Shown here: positions 56,795 through 64,000 of the stretch, one piece after another
Position numbering within the stretch: position 1 is the stretch's first letter
Layout: every line of letters begins with the position of its first letter
Assembly: GCF_023195925.1 (NCBI RefSeq)
Contig: NZ_JALPRE010000007.1
Location: 62,001-126,000 of the forward strand
Origin: Aquimarina acroporae
GTDB taxonomy: Bacteria > Bacteroidota > Bacteroidia > Flavobacteriales > Flavobacteriaceae
Direction of reading: 5' to 3'
DNA: 64,000 nucleotides
Made by a program: the position numbers and the translations under genes
Notes under the pieces: generated by a model
Told to the model about the DNA's origin: nothing
The model's input: the letters and a program-made list of their open reading frames with translations, nothing else
Database searches by the model: none

Positions 56795-57349
56795 TTGCGT
56801 GAATTTGATTAATTGTTTGTGTGATTTATAGTATTTAGTATAAGCTTCAAATGTCAGGTATGAATAACTGAATAATATTCATTTTTAGTTGGTTACTTTT
56901 AGATGGTTAAAATGAAAACTCTTAAATGAGAGTTTTGAGTAGAATTATTTCGACGACGACTTGGTTAAATATAGAATAATTCACCTAGAAACAAAAAAAA
57001 ATGATGTCATAAAATACTTACAATCAAATGATTACGCAAAAACCGTATTTAAAATATGGGTTTAATTCAAAATTAAATATGTAACAGAATGGTAATTTTA
57101 GTGAAATATTTAACAATCTTATTTTAAACCTATTATACTATTGACTTAATGGGATAACAGGCATACCCGTAAATACAAGTGATAGAATACAATTCTTACA
57201 GCGCCAAAAAACCAAAAGAGCAACATTAAAATGTTACTCTTTTTAAACAGGGAATTAACGTACTACTAATTAACACTTTAATTCATTTTCTCAAATATCA
57301 TTTTGTCTTGAAATACTGACGTGAGTAGTTTATCTAGTCAATTTATCGA
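56795..57349. other. Gene-free interval upstream of the T9SS Fn3 protein
   Basis: A 555-base AT-rich spacer. It holds the terminator of the upstream barrel gene (57214-57244) and a hairpin with 8-bp arms AAAACTCT/AGAGTTTT (56915-56936), 121 bases ahead of the Fn3 gene start, possibly in its leader. I see no ORF of note and no convincing -7 element. Confidence 0.6.
57214..57244 (-). terminator. Terminator of the sigma-linked barrel gene
   Basis: AAAAGAG-c-AACAT (57214-57226) pairs with ATGTT-a-CTCTTTT (57231-57243), followed on the minus strand by TTTTGGTTTTTT. Confidence 0.75.
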
Positions 57350-58417
57350 TTAAAGGTCAAAACGTAATCCTAATGACACATTATTTTGTTCAATCTCTGC
57401 ATCTTTAAATATAGGAGACACATCATATTTTAGGTATAAAGTAGCATCTCCAAAACCAATATAAGAACTCAAACCATACACCAAATCACTCGTATTATAA
57501 TCCCTTTTTATCTTATCTTTTATGCGATCTCCATTTTCTTTATATTTCAATTTTTGACGCGTACTTATATTAGCCCCAACATATCCTCCTAGACCAATTC
57601 TAAATTTTCTATCGGTGTAATAACGAATACTCTTTTCTGTTTGAACCACTTTTGAAGGTCCAAATTCAAAATGTACAGGTATTACTAAATTATCCATTCT
57701 AAATTTCGACTTATCCAATTCAACTCTAAATTCTTCTAATGTAGTTTGATTTCCGTTTTGCACAAAATACCTATTATCTGTAGGCTTTAAACCATTAGAC
57801 GTATAAGAAATACCATACCTAAGTCTTAAGAAGTTGGAGTTCTTGAAAACTCTGGTTTTCCAGGCCCATCCTAATTCAAAAAATCGACTACCTGCAATTT
57901 TATAATCAGAATCATCTAAAGATTGACCATCTACTATAGCGTTATTAAGACCAAAAGCTAATACCAAGTTGGATGTTGTTCTTTTATCATATTTTATTTT
58001 CCTTTCGTTACCGGTATTAATTTTAATCCCCAAAAGAACATCAGCATTATCTTCTTCTGTACTTAAGCCGATAAAAAGATTACCCAATTCTGTATTTACA
58101 TTTTCTATACCATTACGCTCTAATAGTGCTACTTTGTTGTCTATAATTGCCAATCTGTTTTCAATATTTAGGGCATGTAATTTTGCTGCTTCTTCTTTTA
58201 GTTTCTGAGCTTCTTCTATTGTGATTTCATTATTAGCCAATCGTTCATTGATAGCCTCTACTTCTTGTTTAAGAGCTTCTTTCTCAGTTTCAATAACGCG
58301 TTCTTTTTCGGCTTTTAATTTAGCTATTTTACCTTCTTCATTTGCTTCTTGAGCACTTAAGATTTGGACAAAAAATGCCATGGCCACAAAAGTGACAATT
58401 GTAATTAATGTTTTCAT
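57350..58417 (-). CDS. Coiled-coil plus outer-membrane beta-barrel protein
   Basis: A 355-residue exported protein. It has a signal peptide (1-22), then a strongly charged coiled coil (~25-95, rich in Glu/Lys/Ala), followed by a beta-barrel domain (~110-355) ending in Leu-Arg-Phe-Asp-Leu. It is downstream of an ECF sigma factor and its anti-sigma-like gene and is probably their main target or the sensor of the system. The coiled coil may reach into the periplasm or bind the wall. Function unknown. Confidence 0.75.
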   Translation of the reverse strand: MKTLITIVTFVAMAFFVQILSAQEANEEGKIAKLKAEKERVIETEKEALKQEVEAINERLANNEITIEEAQKLKEEAAKLHALNIENRLAIIDNKVALLERNGIENVNTELGNLFIGLSTEEDNADVLLGIKINTGNERKIKYDKRTTSNLVLAFGLNNAIVDGQSLDDSDYKIAGSRFFELGWAWKTRVFKNSNFLRLRYGISYTSNGLKPTDNRYFVQNGNQTTLEEFRVELDKSKFRMDNLVIPVHFEFGPSKVVQTEKSIRYYTDRKFRIGLGGYVGANISTRQKLKYKENGDRIKDKIKRDYNTSDLVYGLSSYIGFGDATLYLKYDVSPIFKDAEIEQNNVSLGLRFDL

Positions 58418-58439
58418 TTAATTTTTGATTTTTGACATC

Positions 58440-58474
58440 CTGTCCTTCCTCCTTCTAGGAGAAGGAGGGAACAG
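58440..58474 (-). other. Intercistronic hairpin
   Basis: CCTCCTTCT (58448-58456) and AGAAGGAGG (58460-58468) form a 9-bp GC-rich stem with 3-base loop, lying in the 77-base gap between the anti-sigma-like gene and the barrel gene. No T-run follows on the minus strand, so it may be an mRNA stability or processing element rather than a terminator. Its 3' arm in the mRNA contains ribosome-site-like GGAGG. Confidence 0.5.
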
Positions 58475-58494
58475 AATCTGATTGATGAATGATT

Positions 58495-59325
58495 TTAATT
58501 TTCGCGTTCAGCTACGGCAGTTCTCACCTTTTGAAAGCCTGTTTTAAGTGCTTCAAAAACTCGATGTTTAAAAGTTTCGTCTAACTCATTTTCTACATCC
58601 TGCAATAATGCTGATGCGCTTACCGTATTTGTTTTTAATATATTTTGTGAAGTAATCTCTCGTTGCGCATTGCGCAGTAATTTATCGATTTCTTCTTCTG
58701 ATACCTCGGTATTATTCTTTTGTAATTGCTCTACCTGTGCTACTACGTCTGCTATCTTCTCATTAATCATGTTTGCATCTACTGATAGTACTTCTTCTTG
58801 CTTCAACGTATCTGGAACCTTTTGCGCTTCAACATTAACCACAATATCATTCACATTAGCATTTACAATTCGATCTACCTCGTTATATTCTGTAGTTATG
58901 TTCTGGTCAGAAACTGGCTTCTTTTTAATATCTTTTTGTTCGCTTTCTACGACATCATTAGCTGCTACCACGTTTATTCCATTTTGACTCTGGGTTTCTT
59001 CTCTACCCCCAACGATTTCAACATTTTCTTTTTCATTTTTAATCGCATCTTTATCATCCTCTTTCTCAACAAAATCTTCGGTACGATCTACAAATTGGGG
59101 ATGCACTTCATCGGTTACACTATTTCCTTTCAAGAATACTGAAGTAAGTACTACCACTCCTATAAACACAGCAGCAACACTATACCAAAGCATTCTATTA
59201 CCTTTTTTTTGAGGACTATTATTTTCTAATTGGGATGCTAAGCGCTCCCATGCACTGTCTGAAGGCTTGAGCTCTCGTCTATCAAGCTCTTCCTTCGCCT
59301 TTTCTTCAAATTTCAATGGAGCCAT
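58495..59325 (-). CDS. Anti-sigma-factor-like membrane protein
   Basis: A 276-residue single-pass protein. A cytoplasmic part (1-45) with the motif SDSAWERLASQL is common in Bacteroidota proteins encoded beside ECF sigma factors. Then come a membrane helix (~45-66, WYSVAAVFIGVVVLTSVFL) and a long charged periplasmic region (~70-276) with no clear fold. It overlaps the sigma gene by 20 bases, which supports a functional pair. The anti-sigma role is inferred. Confidence 0.7.
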   Translation of the reverse strand: MAPLKFEEKAKEELDRRELKPSDSAWERLASQLENNSPQKKGNRMLWYSVAAVFIGVVVLTSVFLKGNSVTDEVHPQFVDRTEDFVEKEDDKDAIKNEKENVEIVGGREETQSQNGINVVAANDVVESEQKDIKKKPVSDQNITTEYNEVDRIVNANVNDIVVNVEAQKVPDTLKQEEVLSVDANMINEKIADVVAQVEQLQKNNTEVSEEEIDKLLRNAQREITSQNILKTNTVSASALLQDVENELDETFKHRVFEALKTGFQKVRTAVAEREN

Positions 59326-59875
59326 TACTTATTTTATTTTGTTCGTTAAGCTTGTGCTGTAGCATTTTTCTAGCTTTAAATAATTGTGATTTCGAAGTGT
59401 TTTCTGAAATTCCTAACATTTTAGCTATCTCGCTATGTTTGTACCCTTCTACAGCATATAATACAAACACCATTCTATATCCTTCTGGGAGACTATCAAT
59501 GAGTCCCTGTATTTCTTCTACTTCTAACTCAGTATTAATATTATTCCAAGAGTTTTCTGTATATACCTTAATTTCTTCAGTAAAAAAGATTTGCTTTTCT
59601 TTTCTTAAAAAGGAAATTGATTCATTCACCATAATTCTTCTAATCCAGCCTTCAAAACTGCCTTCAAACTTAAATTTCTTTATATTCAAGAACACTTTTA
59701 AAAAACCACTCAACATTACCTCTTCAGCAAAATGGATATCGCCAATATACTGTCGACAAACACTCAACATCTTTGGCGAGTACCTGGTGTACAATTCATG
59801 CTGAGCCTCGCGATGCTGTTTAGCCGCCTTCTTTATGAGTTGTGTTTCGCTTTTATAAAATTGAATAACTTTCAA
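59306..59875 (-). CDS. ECF-type RNA polymerase sigma factor
   Basis: A 189-residue sigma-70 factor with only regions 2 and 4. Region 2 (~20-90) includes the core-binding ELYTRYSPKMLSVCRQY and EGWIRRIMVNESISFLR; region 4 (~120-175) includes EGYKHSEIAKMLGISENTSKSQLFKARKML. Start TTG at 59873-59875 (a stop lies 4 codons upstream). It is co-expressed with an anti-sigma-like gene and a barrel gene, suggesting surface signalling. Confidence 0.92.
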   Translation of the reverse strand: MKVIQFYKSETQLIKKAAKQHREAQHELYTRYSPKMLSVCRQYIGDIHFAEEVMLSGFLKVFLNIKKFKFEGSFEGWIRRIMVNESISFLRKEKQIFFTEEIKVYTENSWNNINTELEVEEIQGLIDSLPEGYRMVFVLYAVEGYKHSEIAKMLGISENTSKSQLFKARKMLQHKLNEQNKISNGSIEI

Positions 59876-60023
59876 TGGGAAAAATCAATTTAAATTAACC
59901 TTCTATCTACATAGACGTAATAAAAATAAAAATGGTTGTCTGGTGATTTAATTTTTCTTCAAATTTCCTATCAAAAAAAAAACTAAAAAATTGATTAGCA
60001 ATAACTTAAAAACAAAAATAATT

Positions 60024-61001
60024 TTATTTTTTTCTGTCGATTACATAATCAACCATAAGTTCTAAAGAAGATCTGTAGTTAGATTCGGGGTATTGTGATA
60101 AAATTGCAAGTGCTTCGTCTTTAAATTGATGCATTACTTTGATTGCATATTCTAAGCCGCCGCTACTTTTCACAAAATCTATAACCTCTTTGACTCTTTT
60201 TTTATCTTTATTATGGTTCTTCACCGAATTAATGAGCCATTTCTTTTTTTCTCGAGAACAATGATTTAAGGTATAGATAAGGGGGAGTGTCATTTTTTGT
60301 TCTTTGATATCAATTCCTGTAGGTTTTCCTATGGCTGTATCACCATAATCAAAGAGGTCATCTTTTATTTGGAAAGCCATACCTATAAGCTCTCCAAATT
60401 TTCTCATTTTCTCTACATCATCTGTTTCTGGAGCCACAGAACATGCCCCTAGACCACAACATGCAGCAATTAATGTTGCTGTTTTCTGACGGATAATCTC
60501 GTAGTAGATTTCCTCAGTTATATCCAGGTTTCTAGCTTTTTCGATCTGAAGAAGCTCTCCTTCACTCATTTCTCGAACAGCTACCGAGATAATTTTGAGT
60601 AAATCAAAATCACCATAATCGATAGACAGTAATAAACCTTTGGAGAGTAAATAATCACCCACCAAAACTGCTATCTTATTTTTCCACAACGCATTGATAG
60701 AAAAAAAACCTCTTCTTCTATTAGAATCATCAACCACATCATCATGAACCAGTGTAGCAGTATGTATTAGTTCTATGACAGACGCTCCTCGATAAGTTCT
60801 TTCATTCGCCTCTCCTCCTGAAACCATTTTGGCCACCAGAAAAACAAACATAGGTCGCATTTGTTTTCCTTTTCTATTAACAATGTAATGGGTAATTCTA
60901 TTGAGTAGAGCAACTTTAGAAGACATTGATTCTGAAAACTTTTGTTCAAAAAGTTCCATTTCATCAATAATAGGAAGTTTTATTTGCTCTACAACTTTCA
61001 A
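60024..61001 (-). CDS. Polyprenyl synthetase
   Basis: A 325-residue all-trans prenyl transferase of the IspB/GGPP type. The two Asp-rich motifs are DDVVDDSNRRRG (first, ~85) and FQIKDDLFDYGD (second, ~210), and GKQMRPMFV fits the substrate pocket. It lengthens isoprenoid diphosphates, probably for menaquinone side chains. Start TTG at 60999-61001; a TATCTTCG near-match to the -7 consensus lies about 40 bases upstream. Confidence 0.92.
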   Translation of the reverse strand: MKVVEQIKLPIIDEMELFEQKFSESMSSKVALLNRITHYIVNRKGKQMRPMFVFLVAKMVSGGEANERTYRGASVIELIHTATLVHDDVVDDSNRRRGFFSINALWKNKIAVLVGDYLLSKGLLLSIDYGDFDLLKIISVAVREMSEGELLQIEKARNLDITEEIYYEIIRQKTATLIAACCGLGACSVAPETDDVEKMRKFGELIGMAFQIKDDLFDYGDTAIGKPTGIDIKEQKMTLPLIYTLNHCSREKKKWLINSVKNHNKDKKRVKEVIDFVKSSGGLEYAIKVMHQFKDEALAILSQYPESNYRSSLELMVDYVIDRKK

Positions 61002-61088
61002 TACAGAAATTAATTCAAATTACTAATTTGGTACGAAGATAGCATAAAATGTTTGTTGTAAACAGCTTATATGAGGAATTAAGACAAA

Positions 61089-62129
61089 TCATGACTTATT
61101 CGCTAATTGTCCACAAGCGGCATCGATATCTTTTCCTCTACTTCTTCGCACATTTACAACTATCCCTTTGCTTTCTAATATTGAGATATAAGTATCTATT
61201 GCTTTACTTGATGCTTGTTGAAACTCTCCATCATCAATAGGATTGTACTCAATTAGATTTACCTTACATGGCACATAAGAACAAAATTTTACCAAAGCAT
61301 TTATATCTTCCTTTGTATCATTAATACCATCCCAAACTACGTACTCATAGGTGATTCTGCTTTTTGTTTTTTCGTACCAATATTCAAGTGCTTCGCGAAG
61401 ATCAGACAAAGGAAATGTTGTATTAAAAGGCATAATTGAAGTACGTACCTCATCTATAGCAGAATGTAAAGACACTGCAAGTTTAAACCTTACTTCATCA
61501 TCTGCCATTTTCTTGATCATCTTAGGCACTCCCGAAGTAGAGACTGTTATTCTTTTTGGAGACATTCCCAATCCTTCAGGTGATGTAATTTTATCTATTG
61601 CCTTAATAACATTATTATAATTCATTAAAGGCTCACCCATTCCCATAAATACAATATTAGAGAGTGGTCTATTATGATATAATTTACTTTCTCTATCGAT
61701 AGCAACTACTTGATCATAAATTTCATCTGGATTAAGGTTCCGCATTCTTTTAAGTCGTGCAGTGGCGCAAAATTTACAATCTAAACTACATCCTACCTGA
61801 GACGATACACAAGCAGTCGTTCTTGTTGGCGTTGGAATAAGAACAGATTCTACCACCAACCCGTCATGAAGTCTAACAGCATTCTTTATGGTACCATCTG
61901 CACTTCTTTGCATTTGATCTACATGAATATGATTGATCACAAAATTCTCTTCAAGCATTTGACGAGTGGGTTTAGAAATATTGGTCATATCCTCAAAGCT
62001 ATGCGCTCCTTTATGCCACAACCATTCATAAACCTGATTGCCTCTAAACGCTTTATCACCTCTTTCCTCAAAAAACAAACGTAACTGTTCTTTGGTAAGC
62101 GCTCTTATGTCTTTCTTCATCACATTCAT
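61089..62129 (-). CDS. rlmN: 23S rRNA/tRNA adenine-C2 methyltransferase RlmN
   Basis: A 346-residue radical-SAM enzyme methylating A2503 of 23S rRNA and A37 of some tRNAs. The CxxxCxxC cluster (GCSLDCKFCATAR, ~118-126), MGMGEPLMNY, and the C-terminal catalytic Cys in DAACGQL are intact. ATGs at 62129 and 62120 are both possible; the second gives a usual start MKKDIRALTKEQL. A -7 element lies only 8 bases before the first, see the promoter entry. Confidence 0.96.
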   Translation of the reverse strand: MNVMKKDIRALTKEQLRLFFEERGDKAFRGNQVYEWLWHKGAHSFEDMTNISKPTRQMLEENFVINHIHVDQMQRSADGTIKNAVRLHDGLVVESVLIPTPTRTTACVSSQVGCSLDCKFCATARLKRMRNLNPDEIYDQVVAIDRESKLYHNRPLSNIVFMGMGEPLMNYNNVIKAIDKITSPEGLGMSPKRITVSTSGVPKMIKKMADDEVRFKLAVSLHSAIDEVRTSIMPFNTTFPLSDLREALEYWYEKTKSRITYEYVVWDGINDTKEDINALVKFCSYVPCKVNLIEYNPIDDGEFQQASSKAIDTYISILESKGIVVNVRRSRGKDIDAACGQLANKS

Positions 62130-62144
62130 ACTTTTGCAAAAGTA
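62129..62144. promoter_or_regulatory. rlmN -7 element inside a 16-bp perfect palindrome
   Basis: TACTTTTGCAAAAGTA reads identically on both strands. Its minus-strand copy at 62137-62144 matches TAnnTTTG and would start transcription only 1-5 bases before, or at, the first rlmN ATG. Confidence 0.5.
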
Positions 62145-62180
62145 AAAAGATATTCTATTTTAAAACCTCAAAAACCAGAA

Positions 62181-62223
62181 TAATCAAAGAACCCTTAACT
62201 TAACATTAAGGGTTCTTTGATTA
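62181..62223 (-). terminator. Hairpin after the chalcone-isomerase-fold gene
   Basis: An 18-bp perfect inverted repeat (62181-62198 and 62206-62223) with a 7-base loop lies 25 bases after the stop codon on the minus strand. The following T content is modest, but the stem is long enough to serve as terminator. Confidence 0.7.
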
Positions 62224-62247
62224 TTTCTTTATAGTAGGTAAACCTTA

Positions 62248-63183
62248 TTATTTCTTAGGTTCCTTTATTCTTCTCCATTCGTGAATACCTCCACCGCCTT
62301 TATACTTTACATAAAGCACATCTCTTTTATCTTCCTCGGTCCATATTTCACAATCTGATACTTCCCCATTCCAAACATTTGTATATGTTCCTCCTTCATA
62401 AGTATCTCCTCTAAACTGAAGTCCTTTCAAAATAGTCATTCCTTCAATTTTCTTGTTTTTATCTTCTCCAGAACATTTAAAGCAAACGTCATCTCTTTCA
62501 GATTCTCTCATCATTTTCTCGATAGTACCAAATACCTTACCATCTATGATATATACTTGAACAATACTAAGTGCTACTCCAGATTCTTTATCTATCATTC
62601 TCCACTTACCAAGTACAGGGTTAGGTTTATAGGCGGCAAGTAGATTTTCTTTAAGGTCATAATCTACTGGATTTTCTCCTAACCATATTTTAAACAATGA
62701 GGCTTTAAAATCTTTACTAGTCATCGTCCCTAATATGGTTCTATTCTTGTAAATAGAAAGTTTACCTCCCTTACTGTGAAGAATTCTAATAATATCAAAT
62801 TTTTTCACTTCATGCGGAAGCAAACCGATAAACTTTCGAATATCTTCCTCATGCTTAAAACTATTACCGTTGGTAGCAACTTCTAATCCTCCCCTAATTA
62901 ACTGCTCAAGCTCTTTATGATTCAGTGTTGTAGTGGCTTTAATAGTAATTGCCATTGCCTCATCTTTCTCTGAAACCATTACACCATCTTCTGGTCCACT
63001 TACCTCAAAATCAAGATATAATCCAATCGCGTATAATTTTTCTCTCTCCCCAGCACCGTTTAGCATTAATTCGGTTTCTCCGAACTTGTCTGTGTCGTTA
63101 AAACGAACTGCACCCACTTTGGTTTGGGCAAAAGTGCATACAGTAGTAATAAATGTTAGGTAACACAATACTTTTTTCATCAT
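62248..63183 (-). CDS. Exported chalcone-isomerase-fold plus DUF2147 fusion protein
   Basis: A 311-residue protein with a signal peptide (1-~19, ending Phe-Ala-Gln). Residues ~25-180 resemble the chalcone isomerase-like fold used for fatty-acid or flavonoid binding (LNGAGEREKLYAIGLYLDFEV). Residues ~190-308 match DUF2147 (GKWRMIDKESG, a CFKCSG pair and GMTILKGLQFRGDTYEGG). The periplasmic role is unknown. The start may be the first or second of two adjacent Met codons. Confidence 0.82.
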   Translation of the reverse strand: MMKKVLCYLTFITTVCTFAQTKVGAVRFNDTDKFGETELMLNGAGEREKLYAIGLYLDFEVSGPEDGVMVSEKDEAMAITIKATTTLNHKELEQLIRGGLEVATNGNSFKHEEDIRKFIGLLPHEVKKFDIIRILHSKGGKLSIYKNRTILGTMTSKDFKASLFKIWLGENPVDYDLKENLLAAYKPNPVLGKWRMIDKESGVALSIVQVYIIDGKVFGTIEKMMRESERDDVCFKCSGEDKNKKIEGMTILKGLQFRGDTYEGGTYTNVWNGEVSDCEIWTEEDKRDVLYVKYKGGGGIHEWRRIKEPKK

Positions 63184-63412
63184 TATTTGTTTAGGTTTAA
63201 GTTCATGTTTTTTAAACAGGTTACAAAAAACGGTCCAATTCTATGAAAAGTACCCTTATCTTCAGTAATCTCTTTATTATTTTCGACAAAAAACAATATT
63301 CATCGACAAAACACACATTCTCTTACGGTTTAACCGTAAAATTTTCGGATGCGAAAATAATATTTTTTTATCAAAAAAAAGGTTTAAAACGTTAATTTTT
63401 AGGAATATATAA

Positions 63413-63449
63413 AAAAATCCCGCCTAAACATGGTGTAAACGGGGTTTTT
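63413..63449 (-). terminator. Terminator of queA
   Basis: AAAAATCCCG (63413-63422) and CGGGGTTTTT (63440-63449) form a 10-bp stem with one G-T pair, 24 bases after the queA stop. The minus-strand product ends in a T-rich run. Confidence 0.75.
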
Positions 63450-63472
63450 GATAATTTTCTCACGTGTATTAA

Positions 63473-64000
63473 TTAGATAATTAACATGGCATCTCCATAA
63501 GAGTAGAACTTATATTTCTCTTTTACGGCTTGTTCGTATGCTTCTTTAATAAAATCATGACCAGCAAAAGCTGATACCATCATTAACAACGTTGATTTTG
63601 GTGTATGGAAGTTAGTAATCATACAATTCGCAATACTAAAATCATAAGGAGGGAAAATAAATTTATTTGTCCAGCCTCTAAATTCATTTAAAGTTTTTTC
63701 AGAAGACACAGAACTCTCAAGCGCTCTCATCACTGTAGTTCCTACAGCACAAATTTTCTTCTTATTTTGAATACCAGTATTAATAGTATTGGTTGCCTGA
63801 GCAGTGATGTAAGCTTCCTCACTATCCATTTTATGCTTAGATAAATCTTCTACCTCTACAGGGTTAAAAGTACCTAAACCAACGTGAAGTGTAATTTCAG
63901 CAAAATCTACACCCTTTATTTCTAAACGTTTCATAAGGTGCTTAGAAAAGTGAAGCCCTGCAGTTGGTGCTGCTACTGCTCCTTCATTTTTAGCATATAT
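63473..64000 (-). CDS. queA: tRNA preQ1(34) S-adenosylmethionine ribosyltransferase-isomerase, 5' part outside window
   Basis: The C-terminal 175 residues of QueA, which builds the queuosine precursor in tRNA by transferring ribose from SAM. The reading frame runs to the end of the window: the Met at 63934 is internal, and the preceding codons read [13 protein letters not shown], a hallmark of the enzyme. Further family motifs are [31 protein letters not shown] and the C-terminal YSYGDAMLI. The start lies beyond base 64000. Confidence 0.95.
   Translation of the reverse strand: MYAKNEGAVAAPTAGLHFSKHLMKRLEIKGVDFAEITLHVGLGTFNPVEVEDLSKHKMDSEEAYITAQATNTINTGIQNKKKICAVGTTVMRALESSVSSEKTLNEFRGWTNKFIFPPYDFSIANCMITNFHTPKSTLLMMVSAFAGHDFIKEAYEQAVKEKYKFYSYGDAMLII

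Overview
The window is chromosomal DNA from a marine-type member of the Flavobacteriaceae (Bacteroidota). The evidence is an AT-rich composition, a short 287-residue primary sigma factor, gliding genes gldB and gldC, two proteins with type IX secretion (T9SS) sorting tails, TonB-dependent receptors, a YpdA-type bacillithiol disulfide reductase, and several -7 elements matching the Bacteroidota consensus TAnnTTTG. The genus cannot be fixed from sequence alone. I see no phage, transposase, integrase, CRISPR array or rRNA.

Left third (1-20942). The window opens inside a gene for a linker plus outer-membrane beta-barrel protein. A lipoprotein, a BetR-type regulator with a clear dyad operator, rpoD with a strong terminator, a BLUF photoreceptor, rpe with a 7TM-AraC regulator, a T9SS-exported FG-GAP protein, ypdA and an MtfA-like peptidase follow. 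Next come a small NTF2-like/membrane/YHS operon beside a regulator with two AraC domains, two single-domain response regulators, a DUF2064-type transferase and two convergent TonB-dependent receptors. The second receptor has a GCAACA-c-TGTTGC dyad at its promoter.

Middle accessory stretch (20943-29862). This holds a lipoprotein serine hydrolase with TPRs, a decayed ORF fragment, a SAP-like protein, a lipoprotein S41 peptidase with an added Cys-rich knuckle, a GlxA-type regulator, and a four-gene plus-strand locus (AraC regulator, ferric-reductase-like flavohemoprotein, unknown helical protein, HdeD-like membrane protein). The AraC gene of that locus is flanked by imperfect direct repeats.

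Right half (29976-64000). A tRNA-Arg and yqeY lead into a complete minus-strand division and cell-wall cluster in the order mraZ, rsmH, ftsL, ftsI, murE, mraY, murD, ftsW, murG, murC, ftsQ, ftsA, ftsZ. It runs from a promoter carrying three 10-bp-spaced GTGGTAA boxes to a strong terminator behind ftsZ; murF and ddl are absent from it. Beyond it lie an alpha/beta hydrolase, ysxC, gldB-gldC, nadE, an orphan LuxR-type regulator with Glu at its phosphorylation site, dnaG without zinc-ribbon ligands, a large T9SS Fn3 protein, an ECF sigma/anti-sigma/barrel module, a polyprenyl synthetase, rlmN, a chalcone-isomerase-fold/DUF2147 fusion, and the 3' part of queA.

Most of the right half is conserved housekeeping. 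The best candidates for new biology are the AraC/ferric-reductase-like locus with its duplicated flank, the dyad-controlled TonB receptor, the atypical orphan response regulators, and the sigma-linked barrel genes.
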